A DNA stretch of 64,000 bases from DATBJJ01 sp963750915 (GCA_963750915.1 CAVVSF010000002.1:1-64000), one strand, 5' to 3'. Shown: positions 29,903 through 39,722, counted from the first letter of the stretch. The notes: a model not told the origin generated them from the letters alone. Numbers and translations are program-made.

Positions 29903-31873
29903 ATGCCGATCCGTGATCTCAAGGCCCAGATTGCCCGTCTTCCCGAGCAACCCGGGGTCTATGTCTTCGAGAACGCCGCCGGCGACACGCTTTACGTCGG
30001 CAAGGCCCGGGTGCTGCGCGACCGCGTCCGCAGCTATCTCGGCGCCCACGGTATCAGTCCGCGCATCGACGCCCTGCTCGACGACGCCCAGCGGCTCTCC
30101 TTCATCGTCACCGACTCGGTCATGGAGGCGCTGGCGCTCGAAAACAACCTGATCAAGGCGCGGGCGCCGCGCTACAACATCCTCCTCCGCGACGACAAGA
30201 ACTACCCCTATCTCCAGCTGACGACCGGCGAGTCGTTCCCGCGCGTGCTCGTCGCCCGCCGCGTCGAGCGCGACGACCACTACTACGCCGGGCCGTTCCT
30301 GCCGGCGTCGCTCGGGCGGCGCACCATGGCGCTGACGCACCGCCTGTTCGGGATCCGCTCCTGCAATGAAGTAATCACCGGCGAGCGCGGCCGGCCCTGC
30401 CTCGAGTACGACATCAAGCGCTGCATCGCGCCCTGCGTCCGCGAGCTCTGCTCGCCGGAGCAGTACCATCTGGCGGTCGAAGACACCAAGCTCTTTCTCG
30501 AAGGGCGCAACGAGGAGCTGATCGAGACGCTGCGGCTGCGGATGGCGGAAGCGGCCGAGGACGAGCGGTTCGAACAGGCGGCGCAGCTGCGCGACGCCCT
30601 GCGCACGATCGAGACCGTCGGCACGCGGCAGCAGAAGATGGCCAGCGTCGAGCTCGGCGACCGCGACGCGTTCGGCTTGAAGACCGGGCCCGCCGGTGCC
30701 TCGGTGCAGGTCTTCCAGATGCGCCGCGGCCGCGTCGTCGAGCGGATCGAGCTGGTGACCGAGGTCGTCGACACGCCGGAGCACGCAGGTGGCAGCCCCG
30801 ACCAGACCGCCACGCGCGAGCGCGACGTGCTGCAGGCGGCGGTGCAGCAGTTCTACGTCGACCGGGTGCCGCCGCCGGAGATTCACCTGCCGCTGGCGCT
30901 CGAGAGCGGCGACGTGACGATGCTCGAGGAGTGGCTGTCAGCGAGAGCAGCGCGGCGGGTCCGCCTGATCGTGCCCAGGCGCGGCGAGAAGCGCGGCCTG
31001 CTCGAGCTGGCGGGCCGCAACGCCGCGGTCGCCTACGAGCAGCGGTTCAACGAGAACATCGCCGCCCACTACGACGCGCTCGAGACGCTTCGCGCGGTGC
31101 TCGGCCTGCCGACGGTGCCGCGGCGGATCGAGTGCTTCGACATTTCGACCATCCAGGGCAGCGACACCGTCGCCGCGATGGTCGTCTGCGAGGACGGCCG
31201 GATGCGGAAAGGGGAGTATCGGAAGTTTCGCATTCGCGGCTCGGGGCTCGGGGTTCGGGGCTCGGGGCTCGCACCGGCCGGCCTTCTGGCCGAGACGGCG
31301 ACTTCGGGAGAGGCCCAGGTTGGGGCGAGCCTGGCCGACGCCGGGCGAGTGCCGGCGACCTCGATCGCCATGAACAACGACTTCGCCGCCATGCGCGAGG
31401 TGGTGCTGCGCCGCTACCGCCGCATGTTGGAGGGCGGCGGCCCCTTCCCCGATCTGATCCTGATCGACGGCGGCAAGGGGCAGCTCTCGGCCGCCTACGA
31501 CGCGCTCGAGGAGCTCGGCCTCGGCCGGCTCATCGCCGTCGGCATTGCCAAGAAGGAAGAAGTGCTGTTCCTGCGCGACCGCGCAGAACCGGTGGCACTG
31601 CCCACCGACAGCCCGGCGCTCTTGCTGATCCGGAGGATCCGCGACGAAGCGCATCGCTTCGCCGTGACGTTCCATCGGCAGCGGCGGGCGACTCGAACGA
31701 TTCGATCCGACCTCGACGCCATCGCCAGCATCGGCCCGCGACGCCGCAAGGTGCTGCTGACTACGTTCGGCAGCGTCGCGGGGGTCCGCCGCGCTACGCG
31801 CGAAGAACTCAGCCGCGTCGTTGGTGCGAAGATGGCCGACCGGATCCTGGCCCACTTCGCCGGCGGCCGCTAG
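29903..31873 (+). CDS. uvrC: UvrC excision nuclease subunit with a 40-residue insertion
   Basis: UvrC makes the two cuts in nucleotide excision repair. The N-terminal GIY-YIG domain (GVYVFENAAGDTLYVGKA) makes the 3' cut. A UVR segment (RMAEAAEDERFEQAAQLRDA) binds UvrB, an RNase H-like domain (IECFDISTIQGSD, then LILIDGGKGQLSA) makes the 5' cut, and two helix-hairpin-helix motifs end the protein (IASIGPRRRKVL, then VVGAKMADRI). Between YRKFRI and MNNDFAAMREVV, where other UvrC proteins have a few residues, there are about 45 extra. They begin with RGSGLGVRGSGL, encoded by a 7 bp repeat array (31238-31272). The frame is kept, so the protein may still work. Confidence 0.94.
   Translation: MPIRDLKAQIARLPEQPGVYVFENAAGDTLYVGKARVLRDRVRSYLGAHGISPRIDALLDDAQRLSFIVTDSVMEALALENNLIKARAPRYNILLRDDKNYPYLQLTTGESFPRVLVARRVERDDHYYAGPFLPASLGRRTMALTHRLFGIRSCNEVITGERGRPCLEYDIKRCIAPCVRELCSPEQYHLAVEDTKLFLEGRNEELIETLRLRMAEAAEDERFEQAAQLRDALRTIETVGTRQQKMASVELGDRDAFGLKTGPAGASVQVFQMRRGRVVERIELVTEVVDTPEHAGGSPDQTATRERDVLQAAVQQFYVDRVPPPEIHLPLALESGDVTMLEEWLSARAARRVRLIVPRRGEKRGLLELAGRNAAVAYEQRFNENIAAHYDALETLRAVLGLPTVPRRIECFDISTIQGSDTVAAMVVCEDGRMRKGEYRKFRIRGSGLGVRGSGLAPAGLLAETATSGEAQVGASLADAGRVPATSIAMNNDFAAMREVVLRRYRRMLEGGGPFPDLILIDGGKGQLSAAYDALEELGLGRLIAVGIAKKEEVLFLRDRAEPVALPTDSPALLLIRRIRDEAHRFAVTFHRQRRATRTIRSDLDAIASIGPRRRKVLLTTFGSVAGVRRATREELSRVVGAKMADRILAHFAGGR
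31238..31272. repeat. 7 bp repeat array inside uvrC
   Basis: Five units of GGCTCGG / GGTTCGG / GGCTCGC make up exactly 35 bases within the uvrC reading frame. The same word in complement occurs in the spacer at 12552-12578. It is the only short-period array in the window that lies wholly inside a conserved gene. Confidence 0.85.
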
Positions 31874-31963
31874 GCAGCGGCGGCGGAGGCAGAGCGTCGG
31901 ATCCAGCAAGTCCTTGATAACCCGGCAGTTTTGCCGTACGCTTGAGTCGATCCTCCCGTTCGA

Positions 31964-32602
31964 ATGCCGCAGTCACCCGATCTTTTCTCCATCGCAGTAC
32001 CGATCCTCATCGTGCTGCTTTCGCTGACGGTGCATGAGGCGGCCCACGCATGGAGCGCCGACAAGCTCGGCGATCCGACGGCGCGCCTGCTTGGGCGGAT
32101 CTCCCTCAATCCGATCGTCCACATCGACGTCATCGGCACGATCGTGCTGCCGCTGATGGCCGCGATCAGCAACTTTCCCATCATCGGCTGGGCGAAACCC
32201 GTGCCGGTCAACATCAGCCGGCTGCGGCGCCACCGTCAGGACTTCATGCTGGTCGCGGCGGCGGGCCCCGCGAGCAACATCCTGATCGCGATCGTTGCCG
32301 CGATCCTGATGCGCGTTGTGCCGCAGGTCAGCTTTGGTGATTCGCCCTACCTGGACACGCACGAAGTGCTGTTCCACGCCGGAGCGATTAACATCTTCCT
32401 CGCGGTGTTCAATCTGATCCCGATTCCGCCGCTCGACGGCGGCAACGTTCTGGCCGGTCTGCTCCCGGCGTCTGCGGCAGCGGCGCTCGACAGCGTCCGG
32501 CCGTTCGGGTTCATCCTGCTGTATGTGCTGATGTTCTCCGGCATCCTGAGCGAACTGATCGTGCCGCCCGCGCACTACCTGATAAGGCTGTTGTTCCTGT
32601 GA
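31964..32602 (+). CDS. Site-2 protease family (M50) membrane protein
   Basis: A 212-residue multi-pass membrane protein with the zinc site HEAAH in the first helix, a second motif IPIPPLDGGNVL in a later helix providing the Asp ligand, and FMLVAAAGPASN between them. It lacks a PDZ domain, so it is not a full RseP but belongs to the short M50 group often found beside trpS and scpA. The substrate is unknown. Its stop overlaps the trpS start. Confidence 0.88.
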   Translation: MPQSPDLFSIAVPILIVLLSLTVHEAAHAWSADKLGDPTARLLGRISLNPIVHIDVIGTIVLPLMAAISNFPIIGWAKPVPVNISRLRRHRQDFMLVAAAGPASNILIAIVAAILMRVVPQVSFGDSPYLDTHEVLFHAGAINIFLAVFNLIPIPPLDGGNVLAGLLPASAAAALDSVRPFGFILLYVLMFSGILSELIVPPAHYLIRLLFL

Positions 32603-33591
32603 AACCGCGCGTTGTTTCGGGCATGCGCCCGACCGGAAAGCTTCATCTCGGCCATCTCGTCGGCGCCCTGAACAACTGGGCGAGCCTGCAGAACCAGTAC
32701 GACTGCCACTATTTCGTCGCCGACTGGCACGCGCTGACCAGCGACTACGCCGACACGTCCGAGATCGTCGCCAACGCCTACGACATGGTGGCCGACTGGA
32801 TCGCGGCCGGGCTCGATCCTGAGCGCAGCACGCTGTTCATCCAATCGCTCGTGCCCGAGCATGCCGAACTGCACCTGCTGCTCTCGATGACAGTGCCGAT
32901 CCCGTGGCTGGAGCGCGTCCCGACCTACAAGGAGCAGATGGAGCAGCTGTCGGAGAAGGACCTCTCGACGCTGGGCTTCCTCGGCTACCCGCTGCTTCAG
33001 ACGGCCGACATCATCATCTACAATGCGCGCTATGTTCCGGTCGGCGAGGACCAGGTCGCGCACCTCGAACTCAGTCGCGAGATCGTCCGCCGTTTTCACA
33101 ACTTCTTCGGCGAGCTCTTCGTCGAGCCGCAGCCGCTCCTGACGACGTTCCCTCGGCTGCCCGGGCTCGACAACCGCAAGATGTCGAAGAGCTACGGCAA
33201 TACGATCAACCTGTCCGACGACGCCGAAACGGTGACGAAGAAGGTGCGGCAGATGTACACCGACCCCAAGCGGGTGCGGGCCGACGTGCCGGGGACCGTC
33301 GAAGGAAACCCGGTCTTCATGTACCATGACGCGTTCAATCCGGATACGGCCGAGGTCGAGGATCTGAAGGCGCGGTACCGCGCCGGCAAGGTCGGCGACG
33401 TCGAGGTCAAGACCAAGCTGGCGAAAGCGCTGAACGCGCACCTCGAGCCGATTCGCGCCCGTCGCGCCGACTTGATTGCCTCGCCGGCGGCGCTGCGCGA
33501 CATCCTGTACGAGGGCTCGCGCAAGGCGCGCGGGATCGCGCAGGAAACGATGTCGCGGGTGCGCGACGCCGTTCGACTGAACTACCGGTGA
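32599..33591 (+). CDS. trpS: Tryptophanyl-tRNA synthetase
   Basis: A class I synthetase charging tRNA-Trp. The 330 residues match the usual length. GMRPTGKLHLGHLVGAL holds the HIGH-like motif, and DNRKMSKSYGNTI the KMSKS loop. The start is a GTG overlapping the stop of the M50 gene by 4 bases, so translation is coupled. It is followed by scpA and scpB, a gene order common in many phyla. Confidence 0.96.
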   Translation: MKPRVVSGMRPTGKLHLGHLVGALNNWASLQNQYDCHYFVADWHALTSDYADTSEIVANAYDMVADWIAAGLDPERSTLFIQSLVPEHAELHLLLSMTVPIPWLERVPTYKEQMEQLSEKDLSTLGFLGYPLLQTADIIIYNARYVPVGEDQVAHLELSREIVRRFHNFFGELFVEPQPLLTTFPRLPGLDNRKMSKSYGNTINLSDDAETVTKKVRQMYTDPKRVRADVPGTVEGNPVFMYHDAFNPDTAEVEDLKARYRAGKVGDVEVKTKLAKALNAHLEPIRARRADLIASPAALRDILYEGSRKARGIAQETMSRVRDAVRLNYR

Positions 33592-33626
33592 TCGCCGGGC
33601 TGCGAGCTGACCGCTGAAAGCTGTGC

Positions 33627-34484
33627 ATGGAACACGCTGAATTCGAATCGATCCTCGAGGCGTATCCGGTCAGGCTCGAGAACTTCGAAGGGCCGCTCGA
33701 CCTGCTGCTGCACCTGATCAAGCGGCACGAGCTCGACATCTACGACATCCCGATCGCAATCGTCACGCAGCAGTACCTCGTCTACATCGACCTGATGCAG
33801 GAGATGAACCTCGACGTCGCCGGGGAGTTCCTGGTGATGGCGGCGACGCTCATCCACATCAAGTCACGGATGCTGCTGCCGCGTCCCGACCCGACGCAGG
33901 AAGATCCGGACGAGGACCCGCGCGAAGCGCTGGTGCGCCGCCTGCTCGAGCACCAGAAGTTCAAGGCGGCGGCGGAACTGCTGCACGAGCGCGAGACGCT
34001 GCGCAGCGCCCAGTGGACGCGTCCCGACGGGCCGATCACCGAGATCGCCGGCGAGGCGCCGGAACCCGAAGTCGAAGTCGATCTCTTCAGCCTGATCAGC
34101 GCCTTCCGCGCCGTCGTCGAGCGCGCGAAGCAGCGGCCGAAGGTCTACCTGCCTGGCGAGCAGATGCCGATCGAAGATCGCATCGAGCAGCTGCTGGCCA
34201 AGCTGTCGGAGACGGAAGCGTGCGGCTTCGAGGATCTCTTCGCCGATGTCGAGAGCCGGGCCGGGCTGATCGTGACGTTCCTGGCGATGCTGGAGATGAT
34301 TCGTCTCAAGCTGGTGCGGGTCTTCCAGACCGGCGCGATGGGGCCGATTCGCGTCTACAAGCGGGCGCGTCCGGCCGACGCCCCCAAGCCGATCCTGGAT
34401 CCCGGGCAGCGCCATGCCGACATCGAAGCGGCCGCGACGGCGCTCGCAGCCGACGCTCCCGACGTGCCGAAGAACGAAGGTTGA
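33627..34484 (+). CDS. scpA: Segregation and condensation protein A
   Basis: ScpA is the kleisin of the SMC-ScpAB condensin-like complex that organises and segregates the chromosome. The 285-residue protein begins with YPVRLENFEGPLDLLLHLI, the conserved SMC-neck-binding helix, followed by DIYDIPIAIVTQQYL. It ends with a winged helix that binds the SMC head (VESRAGLIVTFLAMLEMIRL). The C-terminal 30 residues are Ala-rich. It lies directly upstream of scpB. Confidence 0.95.
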   Translation: MEHAEFESILEAYPVRLENFEGPLDLLLHLIKRHELDIYDIPIAIVTQQYLVYIDLMQEMNLDVAGEFLVMAATLIHIKSRMLLPRPDPTQEDPDEDPREALVRRLLEHQKFKAAAELLHERETLRSAQWTRPDGPITEIAGEAPEPEVEVDLFSLISAFRAVVERAKQRPKVYLPGEQMPIEDRIEQLLAKLSETEACGFEDLFADVESRAGLIVTFLAMLEMIRLKLVRVFQTGAMGPIRVYKRARPADAPKPILDPGQRHADIEAAATALAADAPDVPKNEG

Positions 34485-34510
34485 AGCCGGAAGCCTGAAA
34501 GAGGAACGCC

Positions 34511-35125
34511 GTGTCAGATCACCTGAAACCGATCGTTGAAGCCATGATCTTCGCGTCGCCCGAGCCGCTGACGAAGAAGGCGCTGTACAAGCTGCTGGAC
34601 GCGGAGCCGAAGGAGGACGTCGACGCGGCGCTCACCGCCGTCATCGCCGACTACGACCGGCCCGGCGGCCTGCAGATCGTCGAAGTCGCCGGCGGCTACC
34701 AGATCGTGACGCGTGCCGAGCTGCACGAGTGGGTGCGCAAGCTGTTTCACGAGCGCACGACGCAGAAGCTGTCGGTGCAGTCGCTCGAAACCCTCGCCGT
34801 CATCGCCTACAAGCAGCCGATCACGGCGCCCGAGATCGCCGAGATCCGCGGCGTGTCGAGCAGCGGCGGCGTGCTCTCGACCCTGATCGAGCGCAAGCTG
34901 GTCAAGACCGTCGGTCGCAAGCAGGTCGTCGGCCGGCCGTTCATGTACGCGACGACACGGGAGTTCCTCGAACGCTTCGGCCTGAACGACCTCGCCGACC
35001 TGCCGAAGGTGGAGGAGATGTCGGACGCGCTCGGTTTCGAGCTGCCGAGCGGCCTGCTCGAGCCGACCACCGAGCCGTCGGCTCTGCCGTTCGAAGAAGC
35101 CGAAGCAACGGACGTAGTGCACTAG
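34511..35125 (+). CDS. scpB: Segregation and condensation protein B
   Basis: ScpB dimerises through its N-terminal winged helices and binds the middle of ScpA. The 204-residue protein has IVEAMIFASPEPLTKKAL at the start and the core QSLETLAVIAYKQPITAPEI, then IRGVSSSGGVLSTLIERKLV, typical of the family. The start is GTG, 26 bases after scpA. A large hairpin of 7 bp repeats begins at the stop codon. Confidence 0.95.
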   Translation: MSDHLKPIVEAMIFASPEPLTKKALYKLLDAEPKEDVDAALTAVIADYDRPGGLQIVEVAGGYQIVTRAELHEWVRKLFHERTTQKLSVQSLETLAVIAYKQPITAPEIAEIRGVSSSGGVLSTLIERKLVKTVGRKQVVGRPFMYATTREFLERFGLNDLADLPKVEEMSDALGFELPSGLLEPTTEPSALPFEEAEATDVVH

Positions 35126-35248
35126 GAAGAAAGGTCGAAGTTCGAAGTTCGAAGTTCGAAGTTGCGACGTTCGAACTTCTTCGACCTCGGCCCTTGGACC
35201 TTGGCCCTTGAACTTCGAATTCGAACTTCGAACTTCGACCTTTCTTCC
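35125..35248. repeat. Long inverted repeat built of 7 bp units
   Basis: The left arm (35125-35153) and the right arm (35220-35248) are perfect complements over 29 bases. Both run from GGAAGAAAGGTC into repeats of GAAGTTC. The loop of about 65 bases holds a second, different short repeat (CCCTTGGACCTTGG). It fills the gap between scpB and the pseudouridine synthase gene, all in one direction, so it could attenuate or stabilise the transcript. Confidence 0.85.
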
Positions 35249-35251
35249 AAA

Positions 35252-36022
35252 ATGCCGATTCGCCTGCAGAAGCTGCTCTCCGCCGCCGGCGTCGCGTCGC
35301 GGCGCACGGCCGAGACCCTGATCGTGCAGGGCCGCGTCACCGTCAACGGCGTCACGGTCAGTGAGCTCGGCAGCAAGGCCGAACCCTCGGATGACGTCCG
35401 CGTCGACGGCCGCCGGGTCAAGCCGCCGAAATCGACGCGCTACATCCTCCTCAACAAGCCGCGCGGCTACATCACGACGGTCTCGGATCCGCAGCACCGG
35501 CCGACCGTCATCGACCTGCTCGCCAAGGGCGGCGTACGCGACTACGTCTACCCGGTCGGCCGGCTGGACTACGACTCGGAAGGGCTGCTGCTCCTGACCA
35601 ACGACGGCGACCTCGCGGCACGGCTTACGCATCCGCGCCACGGCGTCGCGCGCGAGTACGAGGTCCGCGTCCGCGGCGTGCCAGAGCCGCGGCTGCTCGA
35701 TCGGCTCGAGCGCGGCGTGACGATTGACGGCCGGCGAACGGCGCCGGCGGAGGCGAGGCTGATGCGTGTGATCGAAGCGACCGCGGGCGAGCAGGCGCTG
35801 CTGTCGCTCGTGATCCACGAGGGCCGCAATCGGCAGGTGCGGAAGATGTGCGACGCGATCGGCCACCCCGTCGTCCGGCTGCGCCGGGTGCGCATCGGCC
35901 CGATCGCCGACGATCGGCTCCCGCCCGGCAAGTTCAGGGAACTCACCAGGCGCGAGGTCGAGAGCCTGCAGAAGGCGCCGGCGCCGGAATCTTCCCGGCC
36001 CGCCCGCCGGCGGCCTGGTTGA
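35252..36022 (+). CDS. Ribosomal large-subunit pseudouridine synthase, RluB/RsuA family
   Basis: A 256-residue protein. The N-terminal S4 domain (RLQKLLSAAGVASRRTAETL) binds RNA. The catalytic domain has VGRLDYDSEGLLLLTNDG with the active Asp, and ends with VIHEGRNRQVRKMCDAIGHP. The gene order after scpA-scpB is that of rluB in many bacteria, which modifies 23S rRNA near position 2605, but RsuA or RluE specificity cannot be excluded. I choose the ATG at 35252; the longer frame reads through the repeat. Confidence 0.9.
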   Translation: MPIRLQKLLSAAGVASRRTAETLIVQGRVTVNGVTVSELGSKAEPSDDVRVDGRRVKPPKSTRYILLNKPRGYITTVSDPQHRPTVIDLLAKGGVRDYVYPVGRLDYDSEGLLLLTNDGDLAARLTHPRHGVAREYEVRVRGVPEPRLLDRLERGVTIDGRRTAPAEARLMRVIEATAGEQALLSLVIHEGRNRQVRKMCDAIGHPVVRLRRVRIGPIADDRLPPGKFRELTRREVESLQKAPAPESSRPARRRPG

Positions 36023-36053
36023 CGCTGTCGGGCTCTGCCGCAACGCCAGCGAA

Positions 36054-37212
36054 TCACGTCCTGAGGACTTCGGTGAAGAAGAGAATCAGGCGCCACACCT
36101 CTCGCACCCTTGCGCCACGATCGACCTCCGCGTGGGTGATGAGCGGTGTGGCGAGGACGTGCACAGGATTGCCCTGGCGAACCAGCGCCTGTCCGAGAAG
36201 GACAGACTCGGCGGCGGGAATTACATTATCGTCAGCGCCGTGCAGCAGAAAGACCGGCGTTCGCGGCATGATCGCGCGTTCGGGTGACAGGCCGGGCGCC
36301 TCGGCCGCCGGTATGAGCGGAAGCAGGAACGATCCGAGCGCCGTGACGTCGCGGCGGTTGACGTATCCCATCAACCCGCGCGATGGCTCCGGCAGTGATT
36401 GTTCCAGCGCCCGCGCCCGTTCGAACGTCGCCGCCGACTGCGCCTTGTCGATCAGATCCAGGCGCGATGCTTCGAGAAACGTCAGCAGCGACTCCCGCAG
36501 CCCGACGACTTGATCGGCCGGCACGGCGCGATCGAGCAGGCTGAGCAGGATGATGACGACCCCGTAGTCGTGCGGCGGCCGCATCGTTCCATCAGGTTCG
36601 CGGCCAGTGCACAGGTAGCGCAGCGTCCGCGCGAGATCGCCGTGGCCGCCGAGTGAGACGACCGAAGCGACCTTGCCGGCCAGTGCTGGACGTCCGGCGG
36701 CGACGATCGAGAGGCCGCCGGCGAAGCTGATGCCCATCATCGTGATCCGCCCGTCCGCCGCCAGATCTCGCTGCGACGCGAGCCAGTTCGCCGCGTCCTC
36801 GATCGCATCGGTAGTGTCCGGCGACACCCGGTACTGCGCCAGGCCCGGCGGGCCGATTGTCACGACGACGTGCCCCATCGCGGCCAGGTCGGTCGCAAAA
36901 CCGACGAGGCGCGGCTCGTCGACGCCGGACGCGTGCACGCCGGGCGCCAGCAGGAACGTCCTCCCGCTCCTTCGCGCCGGCGTGTACCGACCGCGCCGGC
37001 AATCGACCCTGGCGCCATGCGATCTCGGTCCTCGCAACCGTCACCGCAACCGACTGCCAGTCCGCGAGCGTTCGCGCCACACCCTGCATCCCGGCCGCCT
37101 TGACAACGAAGGCGCTGCCGCGGACGTAGTCGTGGAACGCGACGTAAACGACGAGGAAGAGAACGAGCGGCGTGAGGAGGACGGCGATCGCGAGGCGCCG
37201 GCGGGGCCGCAT
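36054..37212 (-). CDS. Membrane-anchored alpha/beta hydrolase, frameshifted
   Basis: The two halves lie in different frames. The first (ATG at 37212) has a membrane helix (LAIAVLLTPLVLFLVVYVAF) and runs to about 36990. The second resumes with RTFLLAPGVHASGVDEPRLV and holds the fold core: MGISFAGGLSIV with the nucleophile Ser, then TPVFLLHGADDNVIPAAES with the acid, then a late His in ITHAEVD. One missing base near 36990 would join them. The substrate is unknown. It is divergent from cmk, with a spacer of only 37 bases. Confidence 0.75.
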
Positions 37213-37249
37213 CGCGAGGATAATAGCAGTCGTGAGCGACCACACGCCC

Positions 37250-37930
37250 ATGACCGAACGACCCTCTCGCCGCCTCATCATCGCCATCGACGGCCCGTCC
37301 GGCGCCGGCAAGGGCACCGTCGCCCGCGCCGTCGCGAGGGCGCTCGGCTATCAGCACGTCGACACTGGCGCGATGTACCGCGCCATCGCCTGGAAGGCGC
37401 TGCGGGAAGGCGTCGACCTCGGCGACGAACAAGCGGCAGCGGGAGTAGCGCGACAGGCTGCCCTGCAGGTTGGCGACGGCATGGTCCTGGTCGATGGCCA
37501 GGACGTCTCAGCTGAGATTCGCACGCCTGAGATCGATGCGGCAGCGGCAGCAGTGGCGCGGCAGCCGAAGGTGCGCGAAGTCCTGATCGCGCAGCAGCGC
37601 ACGATGGGTCAGCCCGGCGGCATCGTCATGGAGGGGCGCGACATCGGCACGGTCGTCTTTCCTGACGCCGACGTCAAGCTGTACCTCGATGCGTCGCCCG
37701 ACGAACGCGCGCGCCGCCGCGCCAGCGATCCAGCGCACGCCGCCGGCCGCGCCGGTGCCGCCGTTCACGACGTCGCCACCGCCCTCGAGGCCCGCGATCG
37801 CAGCGATCGCACGCGGCCAACGTCGCCGTTGACGCGCGCGGCCGATGCCCTCGAGATTGACACGACCGGTGTCGCCATTGACGACGTCATTGCCCGTGTG
37901 CTGACGCTCGTCGAACGCGTCCGCTCGTAG
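37250..37930 (+). CDS. cmk: Cytidylate kinase
   Basis: CMP/dCMP kinase of pyrimidine nucleotide synthesis. The 226-residue protein has the P-loop IAIDGPSGAGKGTVARAVA, the NMP-binding segment YQHVDTGAMYRAIAWKAL, and the conserved GGIVMEGRDIGTVVFPDADV, then LYLDASPDERARRR. I prefer the ATG at 37250; a GTG 18 bases upstream is possible, and the much longer reading lies in the divergent hydrolase gene. Confidence 0.95.
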   Translation: MTERPSRRLIIAIDGPSGAGKGTVARAVARALGYQHVDTGAMYRAIAWKALREGVDLGDEQAAAGVARQAALQVGDGMVLVDGQDVSAEIRTPEIDAAAAAVARQPKVREVLIAQQRTMGQPGGIVMEGRDIGTVVFPDADVKLYLDASPDERARRRASDPAHAAGRAGAAVHDVATALEARDRSDRTRPTSPLTRAADALEIDTTGVAIDDVIARVLTLVERVRS

Positions 37931-37973
37931 CGGCGTCGGCGGCGCGGCTGTCCCGCGAACGGCGAAAGGGCGC

Positions 37974-39722
37974 ATGTCCGACTTGAATCCACCACGGCTC
38001 TGGGTGCGCACACCGTGGGCCGGACCGTGGCGGTCGTTTCACCGGCCCGAAGCGGTGTTCTCGGCCACCACCGTTGCCGATGTCAGCCGTTGCCTCGCCG
38101 AGGTGGACGAAGCAGTTCGACGTACCGGCCACACCGCCGCGGGCTTCGTCAGCTACGAAGCGGCGGCTGCGTTCGGACTTCCCGTCAGGGCGTTTTCGCC
38201 GGACGCGCCTCCGCTCGTCTGGTTCGGGCTGTTCGCACCGGCGCACGTCGCCACGCACGAACACCTCGAGCCCGGCGACGGCTACCACGTCGGCCCCTGG
38301 CAGGCGTCGATCGATCGGCGCCGCTATCTCGACGACGTCCGCCGCCTGCGCGAAGAGATCGCCGCCGGCAACACGTATCAGGTGAACTACACCCTGCGCC
38401 TGACGTCACCCTGGAGCGGCGACCCGCGCTCGCTCGCGGCCGACCTCGACGCGGCGCAGGGTGGCCGTTGGAGCGCCCTCATCGATACCGGTCGACACGT
38501 CATTGCCTCGGCGTCACCGGAGTTGTTCTTTCTCCAGGAAGGCGAGCGTGTCCTGTGCCGGCCGATGAAGGGGACGGCGCGGCGCGGGTTGTCAGCGGCC
38601 GGGGACGAAGCCCTGGCGTCGAGCCTTGCGGGATCGGCGAAGAACCGCGCCGAGAACGTGATGGTCGTCGACATGACCCGCAACGATCTCGGTCGCATTG
38701 CCCGCGTTGGCAGCGTCATCGCCACCGACCTCTACGAGATCGAGCGCTACCCGGCGCAGTGGCAGATGGTCTCGAGCGTCGCCGCTGAAGTCGAGGAGCC
38801 GACGCTGCCGCGCCTGTTCAACGCCCTGTTTCCGTCGGGGTCGGTGACCGGCGCGCCGAAGCACAGCTCGATGCAGATCATTCGCGCCATCGAGCCAGGA
38901 CCGCGGGGCGTCTACACCGGCGCCATCGGCCTGGTCGAACCGGACCGCGCCCACTTCAACGTCGCGATCCGCACGGTCGCGATCGATCGCGACAAGGACA
39001 CGGCCGAGTTCGGTGTCGGCAGCGGCATCGTCTGGGACTCCGTCGATCGCGACGAGTACGACGAGTGCCTGGTCAAGGCGTCAATCCTCGTCCATCGCGA
39101 GCCGGCGTTCGAACTTCTCGAGACGATCGGCTGGACCCCCGTCGCCGGATTCGCGCTGCTCGATGGCCACCTCGCGCGGCTGCGGTCGTCGGCCCGCTAC
39201 TTCGACGTCCCGCTGCCCGGGGACGATGCGCTTCGGGCGGCGCTCGGGGATGCGACCCGCGACCGCTCGACTGCGTCCCGCGTGCGCCTGCTCGTGGATC
39301 GCCGCGGCCGCCTCCGCTGCGAGGCCACCGACCTTCTTGCCGCCGCGCCGGCGGTGCTGCGGGCGGTGCTGGCGAACGAGCCGGTCGACCTGCGGGACGT
39401 TTTTCTCTACCACAAGACAACGCGGCGGGCCGTCTACGAAGAAGCACGACGACGGCGGCCTGACGCGGACGCCGTGATCCTGTGGAATCGGGACAGGGAA
39501 GTGACGGAAGGAACCGAGGCGAACATCATCGCCGAGATCGACGGCCGGCGTGTCACCCCGCCGGTCGAGTGCGGACTGCTTCCGGGAGTGATGCGGGCAG
39601 CGCTGCTGGCGTCGGGCGACGTGGTGGAGCAGCGCGTGTCGATCGACCAGCTTCAGCGGGCCGGGCGCGTCTGGCTGATCAACTCGGTGCGGGGATGGAT
39701 GAACGTCGAGCTGGCATCGTAG
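37974..39722 (+). CDS. Fused aminodeoxychorismate synthase component I and aminodeoxychorismate lyase
   Basis: A 582-residue PabB-PabC fusion making p-aminobenzoate for folate. Residues 1-370 are the chorismate-binding part with GNTYQVNYTLRL, RPMKGTARRG, NRAENVMVVDMTRNDLGRIA and GSVTGAPKHSSMQIIRAIE. Residues 375-582 are a class IV PLP fold: TPVAGFALLDGHLARLR, the Schiff-base Lys in FLYHKTTRRAVYEEA, and TEGTEANIIAEI. Fusing both steps lets the aminodeoxychorismate intermediate pass within one protein. No glutaminase (pabA) gene is in the window. Confidence 0.92.
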   Translation: MSDLNPPRLWVRTPWAGPWRSFHRPEAVFSATTVADVSRCLAEVDEAVRRTGHTAAGFVSYEAAAAFGLPVRAFSPDAPPLVWFGLFAPAHVATHEHLEPGDGYHVGPWQASIDRRRYLDDVRRLREEIAAGNTYQVNYTLRLTSPWSGDPRSLAADLDAAQGGRWSALIDTGRHVIASASPELFFLQEGERVLCRPMKGTARRGLSAAGDEALASSLAGSAKNRAENVMVVDMTRNDLGRIARVGSVIATDLYEIERYPAQWQMVSSVAAEVEEPTLPRLFNALFPSGSVTGAPKHSSMQIIRAIEPGPRGVYTGAIGLVEPDRAHFNVAIRTVAIDRDKDTAEFGVGSGIVWDSVDRDEYDECLVKASILVHREPAFELLETIGWTPVAGFALLDGHLARLRSSARYFDVPLPGDDALRAALGDATRDRSTASRVRLLVDRRGRLRCEATDLLAAAPAVLRAVLANEPVDLRDVFLYHKTTRRAVYEEARRRRPDADAVILWNRDREVTEGTEANIIAEIDGRRVTPPVECGLLPGVMRAALLASGDVVEQRVSIDQLQRAGRVWLINSVRGWMNVELAS

